Below, in pieces: positions 16,888-25,857 of a stretch of DNA of 64,000 bases (its first letter is position 1; every line of letters begins with the position of its first letter). Source of the stretch: Haloterrigena sp. KLK7 (GTDB lineage Archaea > Halobacteriota > Halobacteria > Halobacteriales > Natrialbaceae); contig NZ_CP149787.1 in the NCBI RefSeq assembly GCF_037914945.1, positions 62,001-126,000 on the forward strand. Direction: 5' to 3'. Made by a program: the position numbers and the translations under genes. The notes beneath the pieces were generated by a model that was not told where the DNA came from, did not search any database, and saw only the letters and a program-made list of their open reading frames with translations.

Positions 16888-19266
16888 TCACTTTCGGACG
16901 GCCGAGTCGGGAAACGTCACGGAGAACGTCGCTCCCTCGCCGGGTTCGGAGTCGACCCGGATCTCGCCGCCGTGGCGCTCGACGATCCGTTGACAGAGCG
17001 CCAGGCCGATCCCGGTCCCGTCGTACTCCGCGCGGCTGTGCAGCCGTTCGAACACCTCGAAGATCCGCTCCTGCTCCGCGGGCTCGATGCCGATCCCCTC
17101 GTCGCTGACCGAGACGGTCCACTGGGGACCGTCCCGCGTGGCCGCGATCTCGACTCGCGGCGGCTCGTCCCCCGAGTACTCGAGCGCGTTCGACAGCAGG
17201 TTCTGGAACAGCTGGTGGAGCTGGTTCCGGTCGCCCGAGACGGTCGGCAGGTCGCCGACCTCGATCTCGGCGCCGGACTCCGCGATCCGGAGCCGGAGGT
17301 CCGTCAGGACGTCGTCGATCACGGCCTCGAGATCGACGGGCTCGAACGGATCGCCCTGCGTCTCGACGCGGGAGTACGCGAGCAGCCCGTCGATCATCGC
17401 GCGCATGCGCTCGGCGCCGTCGACCGCGAACGCGAGGAACTCCTCGCCGTCCGCGTCCAGTTCCGACTCGTACTCGTTCTCGATCAGTTGGAGATAGCTC
17501 GAGACCATCCGCAGCGGTTCCTGCAGATCGTGGCTGGCCGCGTAGGCGAACTGCTCTAACCGCTCGTTGGACTGCCGGAGCCGGTCGATCGTCTCCTCGA
17601 GGGTCTCCTCGTAGCGCCGCCGCTCGAGTTCGTACCGGACCCACTGCCCCATCAGGTCGTGGAACGTCCGCTCCGCCTCGGTGAACCCCTCCCGGCGGGG
17701 CGTCGACGAGACGAAGAAGAACGTTCTGTCGAGACCGTCCCCGACCGAGAGCCGCGTGCCGAGGTAGGATTCGACGCCGAACTCCTCGTAGGCCGCCGTG
17801 CCCTCGAACCCGGCGGCCTCGGGATCGGTGATACACGCGGTGTCGTCGTCCGCGCGGTCCGCGTCGTCGGTGAACACGCGACAGTACGTCTCCGAGAGGT
17901 CGACCTCGGCGCCCGGCCGCAGGGAGTCGTGGTCGCCGCTGACGGCCTCGACGACGAACCGGTCGGTCTCGGGGTCGATTCGGGCCAGCCCGCCCAGATC
18001 CATCTCGAACCGGTCGCAGCCGAGTTCGAAGATGGCCTGCAGCGTCTCGTCGAACGATCGGTCGGGATCGGACGCGAGCTCGTACAGGCGGCGCTGGGCG
18101 CGCTCGCGCTCCTTGCGCTCGCTGATGTCGCGGACGATCGCCAGCAGACACGGGCGGCCGTCGACCGTGATCTTCGACGCCGAGAGCTCCGCCGGGATCG
18201 GGTCGCCCTCCTTGGGGAGACAGCTCAACTCGTCGGTCCATCCGCTTCCCTCCTCGAAGACGGTATCGACGAACTCTCGGAACGCCTCCATCTCGTGGGG
18301 GTGGCAGTCCGACGGGCCGAGCTCGAGCAGTTCCTCGCGGGAGTAGCCCAGCATCTCGCAGCCGGCCGGGTTGGCCTCGAGGATCTCGTCGGCGGAGGGG
18401 TCGTTGATAAAGATCGCGTCCTGGCTGTGCTCGAAGATCTTCCGGAAGCGTTCGGTCGCGCGCTCGAGGGCCGCCTTCGCCGTGGTCCGCTCGCGCAGCG
18501 TGGTCGTCATTCGGTCGACCTCGCGGGCGGGCCGATCCGGGCCGAAGAACTCCTCGGGCGGCGTGTAGTAGACGTTCCGAGAGACGACGCCGTCGTGGAC
18601 GAGCAGCGGGTGCGTGCGGATCACGTCGTGGACGACGTCGGCCGGGAACCGCTCGCGGTTGTACTGGCAGCAGACGGCGTACTCCTCGCCCTCGTAGATC
18701 GAGTTGAGGATCGCCTCGTACTCGACGAGTCGGTCGAAGTCGGCGCCGTCGCCGGTGTCGTCCCCGCCGTCACCGTCACCGAGCGCCCACGTCATCTCGG
18801 CGGCCGCCCGAATCCCCGAATACCCCGCGTCCTCGGTCGCCGTCGCGAGCGACTCCTCCCAGAACCGGAGCATCGCGTCGCGGTCGAACGCGCCGCTCTC
18901 GCGGTAGGTCTCGTCGGGCGTCAGGACCGAGAGCGCCCCTGACTCGAGGGCCTCGTCGACGTCGATACCGTACTCCCGCATGGCCGTCAGGACCGTCTCC
19001 CGCGAGTTCTCGTCGGCGATGTACAGACAGCGCTCACCGCGCTCGAGGCCCCGTCGAACGAACGGGATAGCGGCCGCGAACTGCTCGTCGCGGTCCTCGT
19101 AGAGGAGCGCGACGTGATCGGTCGAATCGGAGTGATCGTGTCCGTGGTCGCGGCCGTAATCCGCGGACTGGGCGGTCGGTCCCTCGAACGCCGACTCCGC
19201 CCGCAGTATCTCGAGTTCCGATTCGCGGGCGAGCCGCCGATCAGCGCGATCCGACCGCTGCGTCAT
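16888..19266 (-). CDS. Sensor histidine kinase, MEDS-PAS-GAF-HisKA-HATPase
   Basis: Soluble multi-domain sensor kinase of 792 residues without membrane helices. Residues about 48-235 form a MEDS/DcmR-type sensory domain (HVALLYEDRDEQFAAAIPFV and YCCQYNRERF-like elements). A PAS domain (about 265-385; IFEHSQDAIFINDP) follows, then a GAF domain (about 395-545). HisKA has the phospho-acceptor in AASHDLQEP (His near 577), and the HATPase has QNLLSNALEYS, DEGIGIEP and GTGIGLALC. It should autophosphorylate and pass phosphate to a response regulator not seen in the window. The C-terminal box motifs are complete, so it should be active. Confidence 0.9.
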   Translation of the reverse strand: MTQRSDRADRRLARESELEILRAESAFEGPTAQSADYGRDHGHDHSDSTDHVALLYEDRDEQFAAAIPFVRRGLERGERCLYIADENSRETVLTAMREYGIDVDEALESGALSVLTPDETYRESGAFDRDAMLRFWEESLATATEDAGYSGIRAAAEMTWALGDGDGGDDTGDGADFDRLVEYEAILNSIYEGEEYAVCCQYNRERFPADVVHDVIRTHPLLVHDGVVSRNVYYTPPEEFFGPDRPAREVDRMTTTLRERTTAKAALERATERFRKIFEHSQDAIFINDPSADEILEANPAGCEMLGYSREELLELGPSDCHPHEMEAFREFVDTVFEEGSGWTDELSCLPKEGDPIPAELSASKITVDGRPCLLAIVRDISERKERERAQRRLYELASDPDRSFDETLQAIFELGCDRFEMDLGGLARIDPETDRFVVEAVSGDHDSLRPGAEVDLSETYCRVFTDDADRADDDTACITDPEAAGFEGTAAYEEFGVESYLGTRLSVGDGLDRTFFFVSSTPRREGFTEAERTFHDLMGQWVRYELERRRYEETLEETIDRLRQSNERLEQFAYAASHDLQEPLRMVSSYLQLIENEYESELDADGEEFLAFAVDGAERMRAMIDGLLAYSRVETQGDPFEPVDLEAVIDDVLTDLRLRIAESGAEIEVGDLPTVSGDRNQLHQLFQNLLSNALEYSGDEPPRVEIAATRDGPQWTVSVSDEGIGIEPAEQERIFEVFERLHSRAEYDGTGIGLALCQRIVERHGGEIRVDSEPGEGATFSVTFPDSAVRK

Positions 19267-19343
19267 TAGTCGCTAGTACTCGCGGTCGGCCATAAAATGT
19301 GAGGGGGAGGTCCGAACGATGGACGGCCGTCCAGCTATCGCCG

Positions 19344-20075
19344 TCACTCGTCGACGTACGACGGTCGTTCGGCGTACTCGATCGGGTCGCGAACGCCGAC
19401 GTTCCGGAACGCCTGCAGCCGGAACGCGCAGGCGTCGCAGGTTCCGCAGGCGGGTTCGTTCTCCCGGTAACAGCTCCAGGTGTGCTCGTAGGGGACCTCG
19501 AGGTCGACACCGTGTTCGGCGATGTCGGTCTTGGACCACTCGACGAACGGCGCCTCGATCGAGATGCTCGTCTCGGGTTTCGTTCCGACGTCGACCACGT
19601 TCTCGAAGGCCTCGAAGAACGCGGGGCGACAGTCCGGATACCCCGAGAAGTCCTCGCTGTGGGCGCCGATGAAGACGGCCTCGCAGTCGTTGGCCTCGGC
19701 GTAGGAGACCGCCATCGCGAGCAGGTTCGCGTTCCGGAAGGGGACGTACGAGGTGGGGATCTCGTCGCTCTCCATGTCGGCGTCCGCGACGGCCATCTCG
19801 TCGTCGGTCAGACTCGAGGCGCCGATCGCCGAGAGGTGGCCGGTCTCTATCTGTAGGAAGTCGGCGGCGTCGAGTTCGTCGGCGAGTCGCCGGGCGCACT
19901 CGAGTTCGCGGTCCTCGGTTCGCTGGCCGTAGGAGGTGTGCAGGGCGTAGATCTCGTAGCCCCGGTCGCGGGCCTCGTAGGCGGCGGTGGCGCTGTCCAT
20001 GCCCCCCGAGAGGAGGACGACGGCGCGCTCGGAAGACGATTCGTCGGTCGCTGAGTCGGTGGGTGCGTCGGTCAT
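19344..20075 (-). CDS. queC: 7-cyano-7-deazaguanine synthase QueC
   Basis: ATP-dependent enzyme converting 7-carboxy-7-deazaguanine to preQ0, the precursor that archaea insert into tRNA position 15 on the way to archaeosine. The 243 residues have the PP-loop SGGMDS (about 24-29), the substrate motif FRNANLLAMAVSYAE, and the C-terminal zinc site CYRENEPACGTCDAC. The N-terminus is a short acidic haloarchaeal extension. Last gene of the queD-queE-queC operon, 18 bases after queE. Confidence 0.95.
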   Translation of the reverse strand: MTDAPTDSATDESSSERAVVLLSGGMDSATAAYEARDRGYEIYALHTSYGQRTEDRELECARRLADELDAADFLQIETGHLSAIGASSLTDDEMAVADADMESDEIPTSYVPFRNANLLAMAVSYAEANDCEAVFIGAHSEDFSGYPDCRPAFFEAFENVVDVGTKPETSISIEAPFVEWSKTDIAEHGVDLEVPYEHTWSCYRENEPACGTCDACAFRLQAFRNVGVRDPIEYAERPSYVDE

Positions 20076-20093
20076 GGCTGTTCGAATCGGTGG

Positions 20094-20918
20094 TTACGTC
20101 TCGGGCGCGTCGTTCCAGAGGTCGACGTGCAGCCGCGGGGTGTACCGGAAGCCGTGCTCCATCGCGAGGTCGGCGACCCGAGTTCGGGTCTCCGCGAGCC
20201 GCTCGCGGGTCGCGCCCTCGGGCATCAGGAGCACGTCGTCGTCGCGGATCGGAACGTCGGCGACGTCCCGGAGGTCCGCGAGCAGGTCGAGGACCTCCGG
20301 CATGTCGTCCGCGTCGGTGACCACGAACTTCAGCTGGAAGTCGTAGTCCTCGACGAGACCGGCCAGCGCCTCGAGGTCGATGCGATCGGTCTCGTGGCGC
20401 TCGGCCCATCGCTCCGCGTCGGCTCCGTCGGCGTCGTCCGGCGCGCGCTCCGGCGTCGGCGTGCTGCTCTCGAGTTTCGGGCTGATCGAGGCGAGGTCGA
20501 TCGGGGCCTCGCGGTGGATCGTCCCGTTAGTCTCGACGGTGGTGTGGTAGCCGCGGTCGGAGAGCGCCTCGAGGAGATCGACGCTCTCCTCGTGCAGGAG
20601 GGGCTCGCCGCCCGTGAGCACGACGTGGTCGGCGTCGTGGGACTCGATCTCGGCGAGGATCTCCTCGAGGCCGAGCCACGCGTGGGTCGGTTCCCAGGAG
20701 GTGTGGTAGGAGTCGCAGAACCAACACCGGAGGTTACAGCCGCTCGTGCGGACGAACACCGACGGAACGCCGGCGAGGGTTCCCTCGCCCTGCAGCGAGT
20801 AGAACAGTTCGTTGATCGGGAGGCCGTCGTCGGGCCGTTCGCCGCCAGTTCCCGTCTCGTCTCGAGCGTCGGCGCCCTCGTCCGCGCCGTCGCGGTCGAC
20901 GGAATCGGAGACCGGCAT
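20094..20918 (-). CDS. queE: 7-carboxy-7-deazaguanine synthase QueE
   Basis: Radical-SAM enzyme that contracts the pterin ring of 6-carboxytetrahydropterin to the 7-deazaguanine skeleton. The 274 residues carry an N-terminal acidic extension of ~33 residues, the substrate-side motif NELFYSLQGEG, and the cluster motif C61-x3-C65-x2-C68. A GGEPL strand follows (VVLTGGEPLL). The insert of about 40 residues with DDADGADAERWAERHE is an acidic loop. The start ATG lies one base past the queD stop. Confidence 0.94.
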   Translation of the reverse strand: MPVSDSVDRDGADEGADARDETGTGGERPDDGLPINELFYSLQGEGTLAGVPSVFVRTSGCNLRCWFCDSYHTSWEPTHAWLGLEEILAEIESHDADHVVLTGGEPLLHEESVDLLEALSDRGYHTTVETNGTIHREAPIDLASISPKLESSTPTPERAPDDADGADAERWAERHETDRIDLEALAGLVEDYDFQLKFVVTDADDMPEVLDLLADLRDVADVPIRDDDVLLMPEGATRERLAETRTRVADLAMEHGFRYTPRLHVDLWNDAPET

Positions 20919-20919
20919 C

Positions 20920-21444
20920 TCAGAACCGGCCGCCCCCGCAGAGTTCGCTGGTCTCGTTGACTCGGACCGTCACGTCGGAGACGGTCTCGGGGAGCGCGGC
21001 CACGAGCTTTCGCTCCAACAGCACGCTCATCACCTCCGCCGTCGGCGGGTGCTCGAGGACGACGACCGCGTCGTCGTCGCCCGACGCCTCGAAGGCTTCG
21101 ATCAGGGGGTCGCCGGCCTCGAGGAGGAACCGGTGATCCCACTCGTCGATGACGTCGGTAATATCGCCCTTGTCGGCGACCCATCCCTCCTCGGCGAGGT
21201 CGCCGACGACGGTGACGGCGACCTCGTAGTTGTGGCCGTGCGGTCGCGCGCACTTGCCGTCGTGGTGGCGGATCCGGTGGCCGGTACTGATCCGGATCGG
21301 GCGGTCGTGGCCGACCCGGAGAACGCGTTCGGTGCCGACGACGGACTCCTGATCGCCGCTCGCTCCCGCCGAGGTCTCGCTGCGTTCGGCCTCGCTGTCG
21401 TCGGTCGCGGCCGGTCGATCAGTACCGCCGGACGGTTCGGTCAT
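20920..21444 (-). CDS. queD: 6-carboxytetrahydropterin synthase QueD
   Basis: Zinc enzyme that turns dihydroneopterin triphosphate into 6-carboxy-tetrahydropterin, the second step towards preQ0. The 174 residues have zinc ligands His56, His69 and His71 with catalytic Cys65 (HDGKCARPHGHNY). Conserved DWDHRFLL-like (DEWDHRFLLEAG) and PTAEVMS motifs are also present. The first ~38 residues are an acidic, low-complexity extension. A TATA-like CTTAAGTAATC (21464-21474) sits about 25 bases upstream, so the gene should start a leaderless operon. Confidence 0.94.
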   Translation of the reverse strand: MTEPSGGTDRPAATDDSEAERSETSAGASGDQESVVGTERVLRVGHDRPIRISTGHRIRHHDGKCARPHGHNYEVAVTVVGDLAEEGWVADKGDITDVIDEWDHRFLLEAGDPLIEAFEASGDDDAVVVLEHPPTAEVMSVLLERKLVAALPETVSDVTVRVNETSELCGGGRF

Positions 21445-21463
21445 ACCCCAGTATTCCCGCGAG

Positions 21464-21474
21464 ATTACTTAAGG
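21464..21474 (-). promoter_or_regulatory. Promoter of queD-queE-queC
   Basis: AT-rich CTTAAGTAATC on the minus strand, centred about 25 bases before the queD ATG, in GC-rich surroundings. Spacing fits a leaderless archaeal promoter. Confidence 0.6.
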
Positions 21475-21689
21475 ATGACCGACTGCCGGCGGCGACCCGT
21501 TCGGACGACCGTCGAGTCGCCTCGACGCGAGTCACGGCATCGAATTCGAGTCGCGGGCGCTACGCCGAGCGATAGCTGCACGCCGAAAAGCGACCGTCAG
21601 CGTCGGCGGCCGATTCCGCCGGCGGCTCCCTGTTACCCTCGTCTCCCGTCTCCGATTCGCGATTCCGATCGGCTCCGTGACGGCTCGAG

Positions 21690-22046
21690 CTAGTCCCTGA
21701 GCTGGTCCTGCAGTCTGTTCTTGGCCTCCGTTCGTCGCTTTCGCGAGAGCTGCGGGCGATCCTTCGAGAAGTCGACGTCGATCTCGTCTACGGTTCGCCG
21801 GTAGATATTCGTTCGGCGCCCCTCCTCGGAGAGCTGTCGTCCCTCGCAGGTCAGCAGTCCGGCCTCGACGAGTTCCTCGATGCGCCGATAGCACGTCGCG
21901 ATCGGAATCTCGATATCCTCGCTCAAGGCCTGTGCCGACTTCGGTGTACCCGCAGCACAGAGGATCTCTGCGCTGTACTTGTTCCCGAGCGCCGAGAGGA
22001 CCGCAGTCGAATCCGTCTCGGCTCCATCCGTCCGACTCTGAGACAT
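21690..22046 (-). CDS. Winged-helix transcriptional regulator (ArsR/TrmB-like)
   Basis: A 118-residue DNA-binding protein. The winged helix-turn-helix covers residues about 15-85: ALGNKYSAEILCAAG, the recognition pair SAQALSEDIEIPIATCYRRIEELVEAG, and a wing at LSEEGRRTNIYRR. A charged C-terminal helix (RKRRTEAKNRLQDQL) may mediate dimer formation. No effector-binding cysteines are visible. The leaderless promoter TATA (TTTTATT, 22068-22075) is upstream. Its target is unknown; the divergent CinA-like gene is a possible one. Confidence 0.85.
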   Translation of the reverse strand: MSQSRTDGAETDSTAVLSALGNKYSAEILCAAGTPKSAQALSEDIEIPIATCYRRIEELVEAGLLTCEGRQLSEEGRRTNIYRRTVDEIDVDFSKDRPQLSRKRRTEAKNRLQDQLRD

Positions 22047-22252
22047 CGTTCACTCCCTAACGAATCAATAAAATTGAATCTTGTGGTTATCTGACCGGTC
22101 CAGTTATATACCAGTCGCCGATCCGACGGATCGGCCGCCGTCCGAACCAGGGACGCCTCGAGTCCACCGGTCGGCCCGCGTTTCTGACACGGCTTCCGCC
22201 TGCGGACCGAATCCTCGATACTCGTTTCAATCCGGGACTCGAACGGACGAGT

Positions 22253-22939
22253 ATGAACGTCGCGGTCGTGACAGTCGGAGACGAACTGCTCGCCGGGCAG
22301 ACGACGAACACGAACGCCGCTTGGCTCGGTGAACGACTCAGCGAGCGCGGCGTCTCGGTCGAACGCGTCGTCACGGTCCCCGACCGAGTCGGCGATATCG
22401 CGCGCGTCGTCAACGAGTACCGCGCCGAGTACGACGCCGTCATCGTCACCGGGGGCCTCGGGCCGACCCACGACGACCTCACCATGGAGGGCGTCGCCGC
22501 CGCGCTCGGGCGCGACCTCGAGGAACACGACGAGGCGCTCGCCTGGCTCGAGGAATCGGGCTACTCGCGGGACGACCTGACCGCGGGGACGGCCGACCTG
22601 CCGGCCGGCGCCCGGGCGCTGCACAACGACGAGGGCGTCGCTCCGGGCGCGGTCGTCGAGGACATCTACGTCCTCCCCGGCGTGCCGGCGGAGATGAAGC
22701 GGATGTTCGAGTCGATCGAGTCCGAGTTCTCCGGCACGCCGACCTATCGCGAGGAGGTCGTCGCCGACGAACCCGAGAGCGCGCTGCTCGATCGGATCGC
22801 CGGCGTTCGCGAGCGGTTCGACGTCACCGTCGGGAGCTATCCGGGCGAGTCGGTCCGCCTCGCCGTCCAGGGGACCGACGAGGAGGCGGTCGCAGCGGCG
22901 GCCGCGTGGCTCCGCGAGCGCGTCGACGTCGCCGAGTGA
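22253..22939 (+). CDS. CinA-like molybdopterin-binding domain protein
   Basis: Single-domain protein of the MoCF/CinA family, 228 residues. It has VVTVGDELLAGQTTNTN at the N-terminus, the nucleotide-type loop VTGGLGPTHDDLTMEG near 62-77, and YVLPGVPAEMKRMFE. Bacterial CinA has a second nicotinamide-amidohydrolase domain, which is absent here. In archaea such proteins may act as FAD/ADP-ribose pyrophosphatases or in molybdopterin handling; neither is proven by sequence. Divergent from the winged-helix gene. Confidence 0.88.
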   Translation: MNVAVVTVGDELLAGQTTNTNAAWLGERLSERGVSVERVVTVPDRVGDIARVVNEYRAEYDAVIVTGGLGPTHDDLTMEGVAAALGRDLEEHDEALAWLEESGYSRDDLTAGTADLPAGARALHNDEGVAPGAVVEDIYVLPGVPAEMKRMFESIESEFSGTPTYREEVVADEPESALLDRIAGVRERFDVTVGSYPGESVRLAVQGTDEEAVAAAAAWLRERVDVAE

Positions 22940-22960
22940 GAAGCGCGGTCGGCGGTCGCG

Positions 22961-23086
22961 TTACCGGTAGAGATAGGCGAGCCAGACGACCGTAACGAGG
23001 AGGCTGAGGACCAGCGCCCCCCAGCCGACCAGTTCCATCGGTAGTTCCGGGCTTTCCGAGAGCACGACCTGCGTGAGTGTGTCCAT
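22961..23086 (-). CDS. 41-residue single-pass membrane protein
   Basis: A short ORF on the minus strand encoding MDTLTQVVLSESPELPMELV, then a Leu/Val-rich helix (WGALVLSLLVTVVWLAYLYR) and stop. A TATA-like GGTTAAGGG (23110-23118) lies about 28 bases upstream, the spacing of a leaderless haloarchaeal promoter, which argues for a real gene. It is convergent with the CinA-like gene, 21 bases away. Function unknown; the single hydrophobic helix suggests a small membrane subunit or regulator. Confidence 0.6.
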   Translation of the reverse strand: MDTLTQVVLSESPELPMELVGWGALVLSLLVTVVWLAYLYR

Positions 23087-23296
23087 GTTCGGCGGTCCGT
23101 CCCCGTCCCCCTTAACCTTTCAGAAAATCGGCGCGTCGGTCGGCGCGCGTCCGGTCGCGAACGACGGCGGTGACCCGCCCGACGCGGCCCGTTCGCGCGT
23201 ACCGAGGCGAGTCCGACCGCGCCGCGACGGCGACTCCGCGGCATCGATCGCTCGAGACACCAGACGGCTTATTGATCGGCTTCGCCTACGTCCGCC

Positions 23297-24505
23297 ATGG
23301 ACTCGCTCGGCGTGGTCGTCAATCCGATCGCGGGAATGGGCGGTCGGGTGGGACTGAAGGGAACCGACGGCAAACTCGCGGAAGCGCGCCGCCGCGGGGC
23401 CGAACCGCGGGCGCCGGACCGGGCGCTCGAGGCGCTGCAGTCGCTGCACCGGCGCGCGCCCGACGCGACCGTCTACACCGCGGCGGGCGTCTTAGGCGAG
23501 CGGGCGGTCCGCGACGCCGGCTACGAACCGATCGTCGTCTACGATCCGGCGGCCGACGACGCCGACCCGTCCGAGACGACTGCTTCTGGGGACGTCGATA
23601 CCGATCCGAGCGACGCGGCGCGACCGATCGATCCGGCGACCGCCGAGACGACCGCCGCCGATACGCGGGCCGCCGTCCGGGCGTTCCTCGAGCGCGATCA
23701 TCAGACACCGTCTGATGGACCGTCAGAACGCACGCGTTCTGACGACGGCGTCGATCTCGTCCTGTTCGTCGGCGGCGACGGCACCGCCGTCGACGTCGCC
23801 GAGGTGCTCGAGGAGAGCGAGGGCGAGACGCCGATGCTCGGCGTTCCCGCCGGCGTCAAGATCTACTCGTCGGTGTTCGCCGTGACGCCCGCGGACGCGG
23901 GCCGGATCGCCGCCGAGTTCGACCGCGCGGCCGACCGCGAGGTCAACGACATCGACGAGGACGCCTACCGCGAGGGGGCGGTCCGGACCGACCTCAAAGC
24001 GATCGTTCCCGTCCCCGTCGCGCCCGACGTCCAGTCGAGCAAACAGGTCTCGAGCGGGAGCGTCGACTCGCTGGCCGCGGGTTTCGCCCGCGAGGTCGAC
24101 CCCGAGCGGACGTACGTCTTCGGTCCCGGCAGCACCGTCGGCGCGATCGAGCGCGAGCTGGGAATCGACCCGTCGCCGCTGGGCGTCGACGTCTGGCGCG
24201 ACGGGACGGTGCTGGCCCGCGACGCCGCCGAGAGCGAGATCCTCGAGGTCCTCGACGAACCGGCGACGATCGTCGTCTCGCCGATCGGCGGACAGGGATT
24301 CGTCTTCGGTCGCGGCAACCACCAGCTCTCGCCGGCGGTCATCCGTCGCACCGACGACATCGAGATCGTCGCGTCGGGCACGAAACTCGACGGGATCGAC
24401 GCGTTACGGGTCGATACCGACGACGCCGATCTCGACGAGGAGCTCCGCGGCTGGGAGCAGGTCCGGACGGGCCGGTTCACGACGCGCCTCGTGAAGGTCG
24501 TCTGA
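23297..24505 (+). CDS. ATP-NAD kinase family protein
   Basis: Enzyme of the NAD kinase superfamily (COG3199 type), 402 residues, expected to phosphorylate NAD or a related substrate. The start MDSLGVVVNPIAGMGG is typical, the catalytic GGDGTA motif lies near residue 157-162 (LVLFVGGDGTAVDVAEV), and GVPAGVKIYSS and GGQGFVFGRGNHQLSP follow. Residues about 90-150 form a poorly conserved acidic linker that includes two palindromic DNA insertions (see 23699-23744). A leaderless promoter (GCTTATTGA, 23267-23275) precedes it. Confidence 0.88.
   Translation: MDSLGVVVNPIAGMGGRVGLKGTDGKLAEARRRGAEPRAPDRALEALQSLHRRAPDATVYTAAGVLGERAVRDAGYEPIVVYDPAADDADPSETTASGDVDTDPSDAARPIDPATAETTAADTRAAVRAFLERDHQTPSDGPSERTRSDDGVDLVLFVGGDGTAVDVAEVLEESEGETPMLGVPAGVKIYSSVFAVTPADAGRIAAEFDRAADREVNDIDEDAYREGAVRTDLKAIVPVPVAPDVQSSKQVSSGSVDSLAAGFAREVDPERTYVFGPGSTVGAIERELGIDPSPLGVDVWRDGTVLARDAAESEILEVLDEPATIVVSPIGGQGFVFGRGNHQLSPAVIRRTDDIEIVASGTKLDGIDALRVDTDDADLDEELRGWEQVRTGRFTTRLVKVV
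23699..23744. repeat. Two adjacent perfect palindromes inside the NAD kinase gene
   Basis: CATCAGAC (23699-23706) pairs with GTCTGATG (23710-23717) over an ACC loop. Three bases on, CGTCAGAACGC (23721-23731) pairs with GCGTTCTGACG (23734-23744) over a two-base loop. Both lie in frame in the linker that encodes SDGPSERTRSDDG, between conserved domains. Perfect tandem hairpins in a variable loop suggest a small inserted palindromic element rather than chance. Confidence 0.55.
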
Positions 24506-24549
24506 ACGAATATTGTTTAAGGGACGTGCGATTCCGGCCCCCACAATCA

Positions 24550-24590
24550 TCCATATAACTATCCGTCTCGGATATAAGGTAAATATAGTC
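24550..24590 (+). promoter_or_regulatory. AT-rich promoter region of the AbrB-PhoU gene
   Basis: Within GC-rich DNA this patch carries three TATA-like words: CCATATAAC near 24551, GATATAAGG at 24571-24579 and AAATATAG at 24581-24588. They lie 38 to 75 bases before the ATG at 24625. More than one start site, or phosphate-linked control as at other haloarchaeal phosphate genes, is possible but unproven. Confidence 0.45.
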
Positions 24591-24624
24591 AAGATTAAGG
24601 TCGTGTCCTCCCTTAGGATGTCAT

Positions 24625-25656
24625 ATGGAAACGCGGAAAGTGCAACGACTCGGGCCGTCGACGCTCGCCATGACGCTCCCCGCCGAATGGGCGTCCGAAC
24701 ACGCCGTCGAGAAGGGCGACGAGGTGTCCCTGCGGACCAGCGGCAAGGGGACGCTGACCGTCATGCCCGAATCCGCCAGTTCGGAGGAGACGGAAGCGAT
24801 CATCCACGCCGACGATCTGGACGCCGACGCCGTCGAGCGCGCGATCGTCGCCCAGTACGTCCTCGGGCGGCGCGTCATCCGTATCGACACCGAGGACGGC
24901 GCCTTAGAGTCCGATCACATCAACGCCGTCTACCAGGCCGAGACCCAGCTGATGGGGCTGGGCGTCATCGAGGAGACGCCGGAGAGCATCTCGATCCGCT
25001 GTTCGGTCGACCCCGAGGACTTCACGCTGAACAACCTGCTCGGGCGCCTCGAGCGAACCGGCCAGACGATGCGCGGCGAGGCGATCAAGGCGCTGGCCCA
25101 CGGTAACCCCGATCTGGCCCAGCGCGCCCTCAACCGAGAACGACAGGCCAACAAGATCTTCGTCCTCCTGTTGCGCCTGATCTTCACTGCCTACCAGAAC
25201 CCCAACCTCGCCCGTGCGGTCGGCCTGAACAGCGGGTTCCCGCTGATCGGCTACCGCTCGATCGCGAAGAACCTCGAGCTGACGGCCGACAACGCCGAGG
25301 ACATCGCCGAGATCGTCATCGAGACCGAAGGACACAGCCTGAACGTCGACAGCTCCGTCATGCGGGACATCCGCGAACTGAACGAGATGGTCGACGAGAT
25401 CATGTCCAAAGCGGTCGAGTCGGCCGTCGAGCGCGATTACGACAAGTGGACCGAAGTGCAACAGCTGTTCCACGACATCTCCGATTTCGAACGGGAGATC
25501 CTCGACGAACTCCCGGAGATGTCCAACGAGGACCTGCTTCGCGTCCGCGAGGTGCTCGTCAGCCTCCAGCAGACGGCCCAGTACGCGATGCGAAACGCCG
25601 AGATCGCTGCCAACCTCGCGCTCAACGAGGAGTCCGAGCACACGACGATCAACTGA
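24625..25656 (+). CDS. Phosphate uptake regulator, AbrB-PhoU fusion
   Basis: A 343-residue archaeal PhoU-type regulator. Residues 1-50 are an AbrB/SpoVT DNA-binding domain (RKVQRLGPSTLAMTLP, ...KGDEVSL). Then come two PhoU helical bundles (about 120-215 and 220-335) with TGQTMRGEA and ANKIFVLLLRL in the first, and MRDIRELNEMVDEIM and LVSLQQTAQYAMRNAEI in the second. PhoU proteins shut down phosphate import and signalling when phosphate is plentiful; the AbrB part suggests direct DNA binding. No pst genes are in the window. Confidence 0.88.
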   Translation: METRKVQRLGPSTLAMTLPAEWASEHAVEKGDEVSLRTSGKGTLTVMPESASSEETEAIIHADDLDADAVERAIVAQYVLGRRVIRIDTEDGALESDHINAVYQAETQLMGLGVIEETPESISIRCSVDPEDFTLNNLLGRLERTGQTMRGEAIKALAHGNPDLAQRALNRERQANKIFVLLLRLIFTAYQNPNLARAVGLNSGFPLIGYRSIAKNLELTADNAEDIAEIVIETEGHSLNVDSSVMRDIRELNEMVDEIMSKAVESAVERDYDKWTEVQQLFHDISDFEREILDELPEMSNEDLLRVREVLVSLQQTAQYAMRNAEIAANLALNEESEHTTIN

Positions 25657-25857
25657 TCGACCGCCCGATTCCGACCGCGACCGCGATCGAACGAGGCACT
25701 CGCGGCCCGCCGTTCGCCCACTCGAGTGACGGTCCCGTTCCCCTTCTCGTTCCCGTTCTCTCTCCATGATGCACCGAACGCTCCGGCTCGACTCGAGCGG
25801 GTTCGAACGGGTTTCGGTTCGAAACGCTAATCGGACGCGATACCGCACGTAGTGTCG

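Noticed and set aside
23699-23744. Repeats considered as CRISPR
   Set aside because: The two palindromes differ from each other, touch each other and have no regular spacers; they are in a coding gene.
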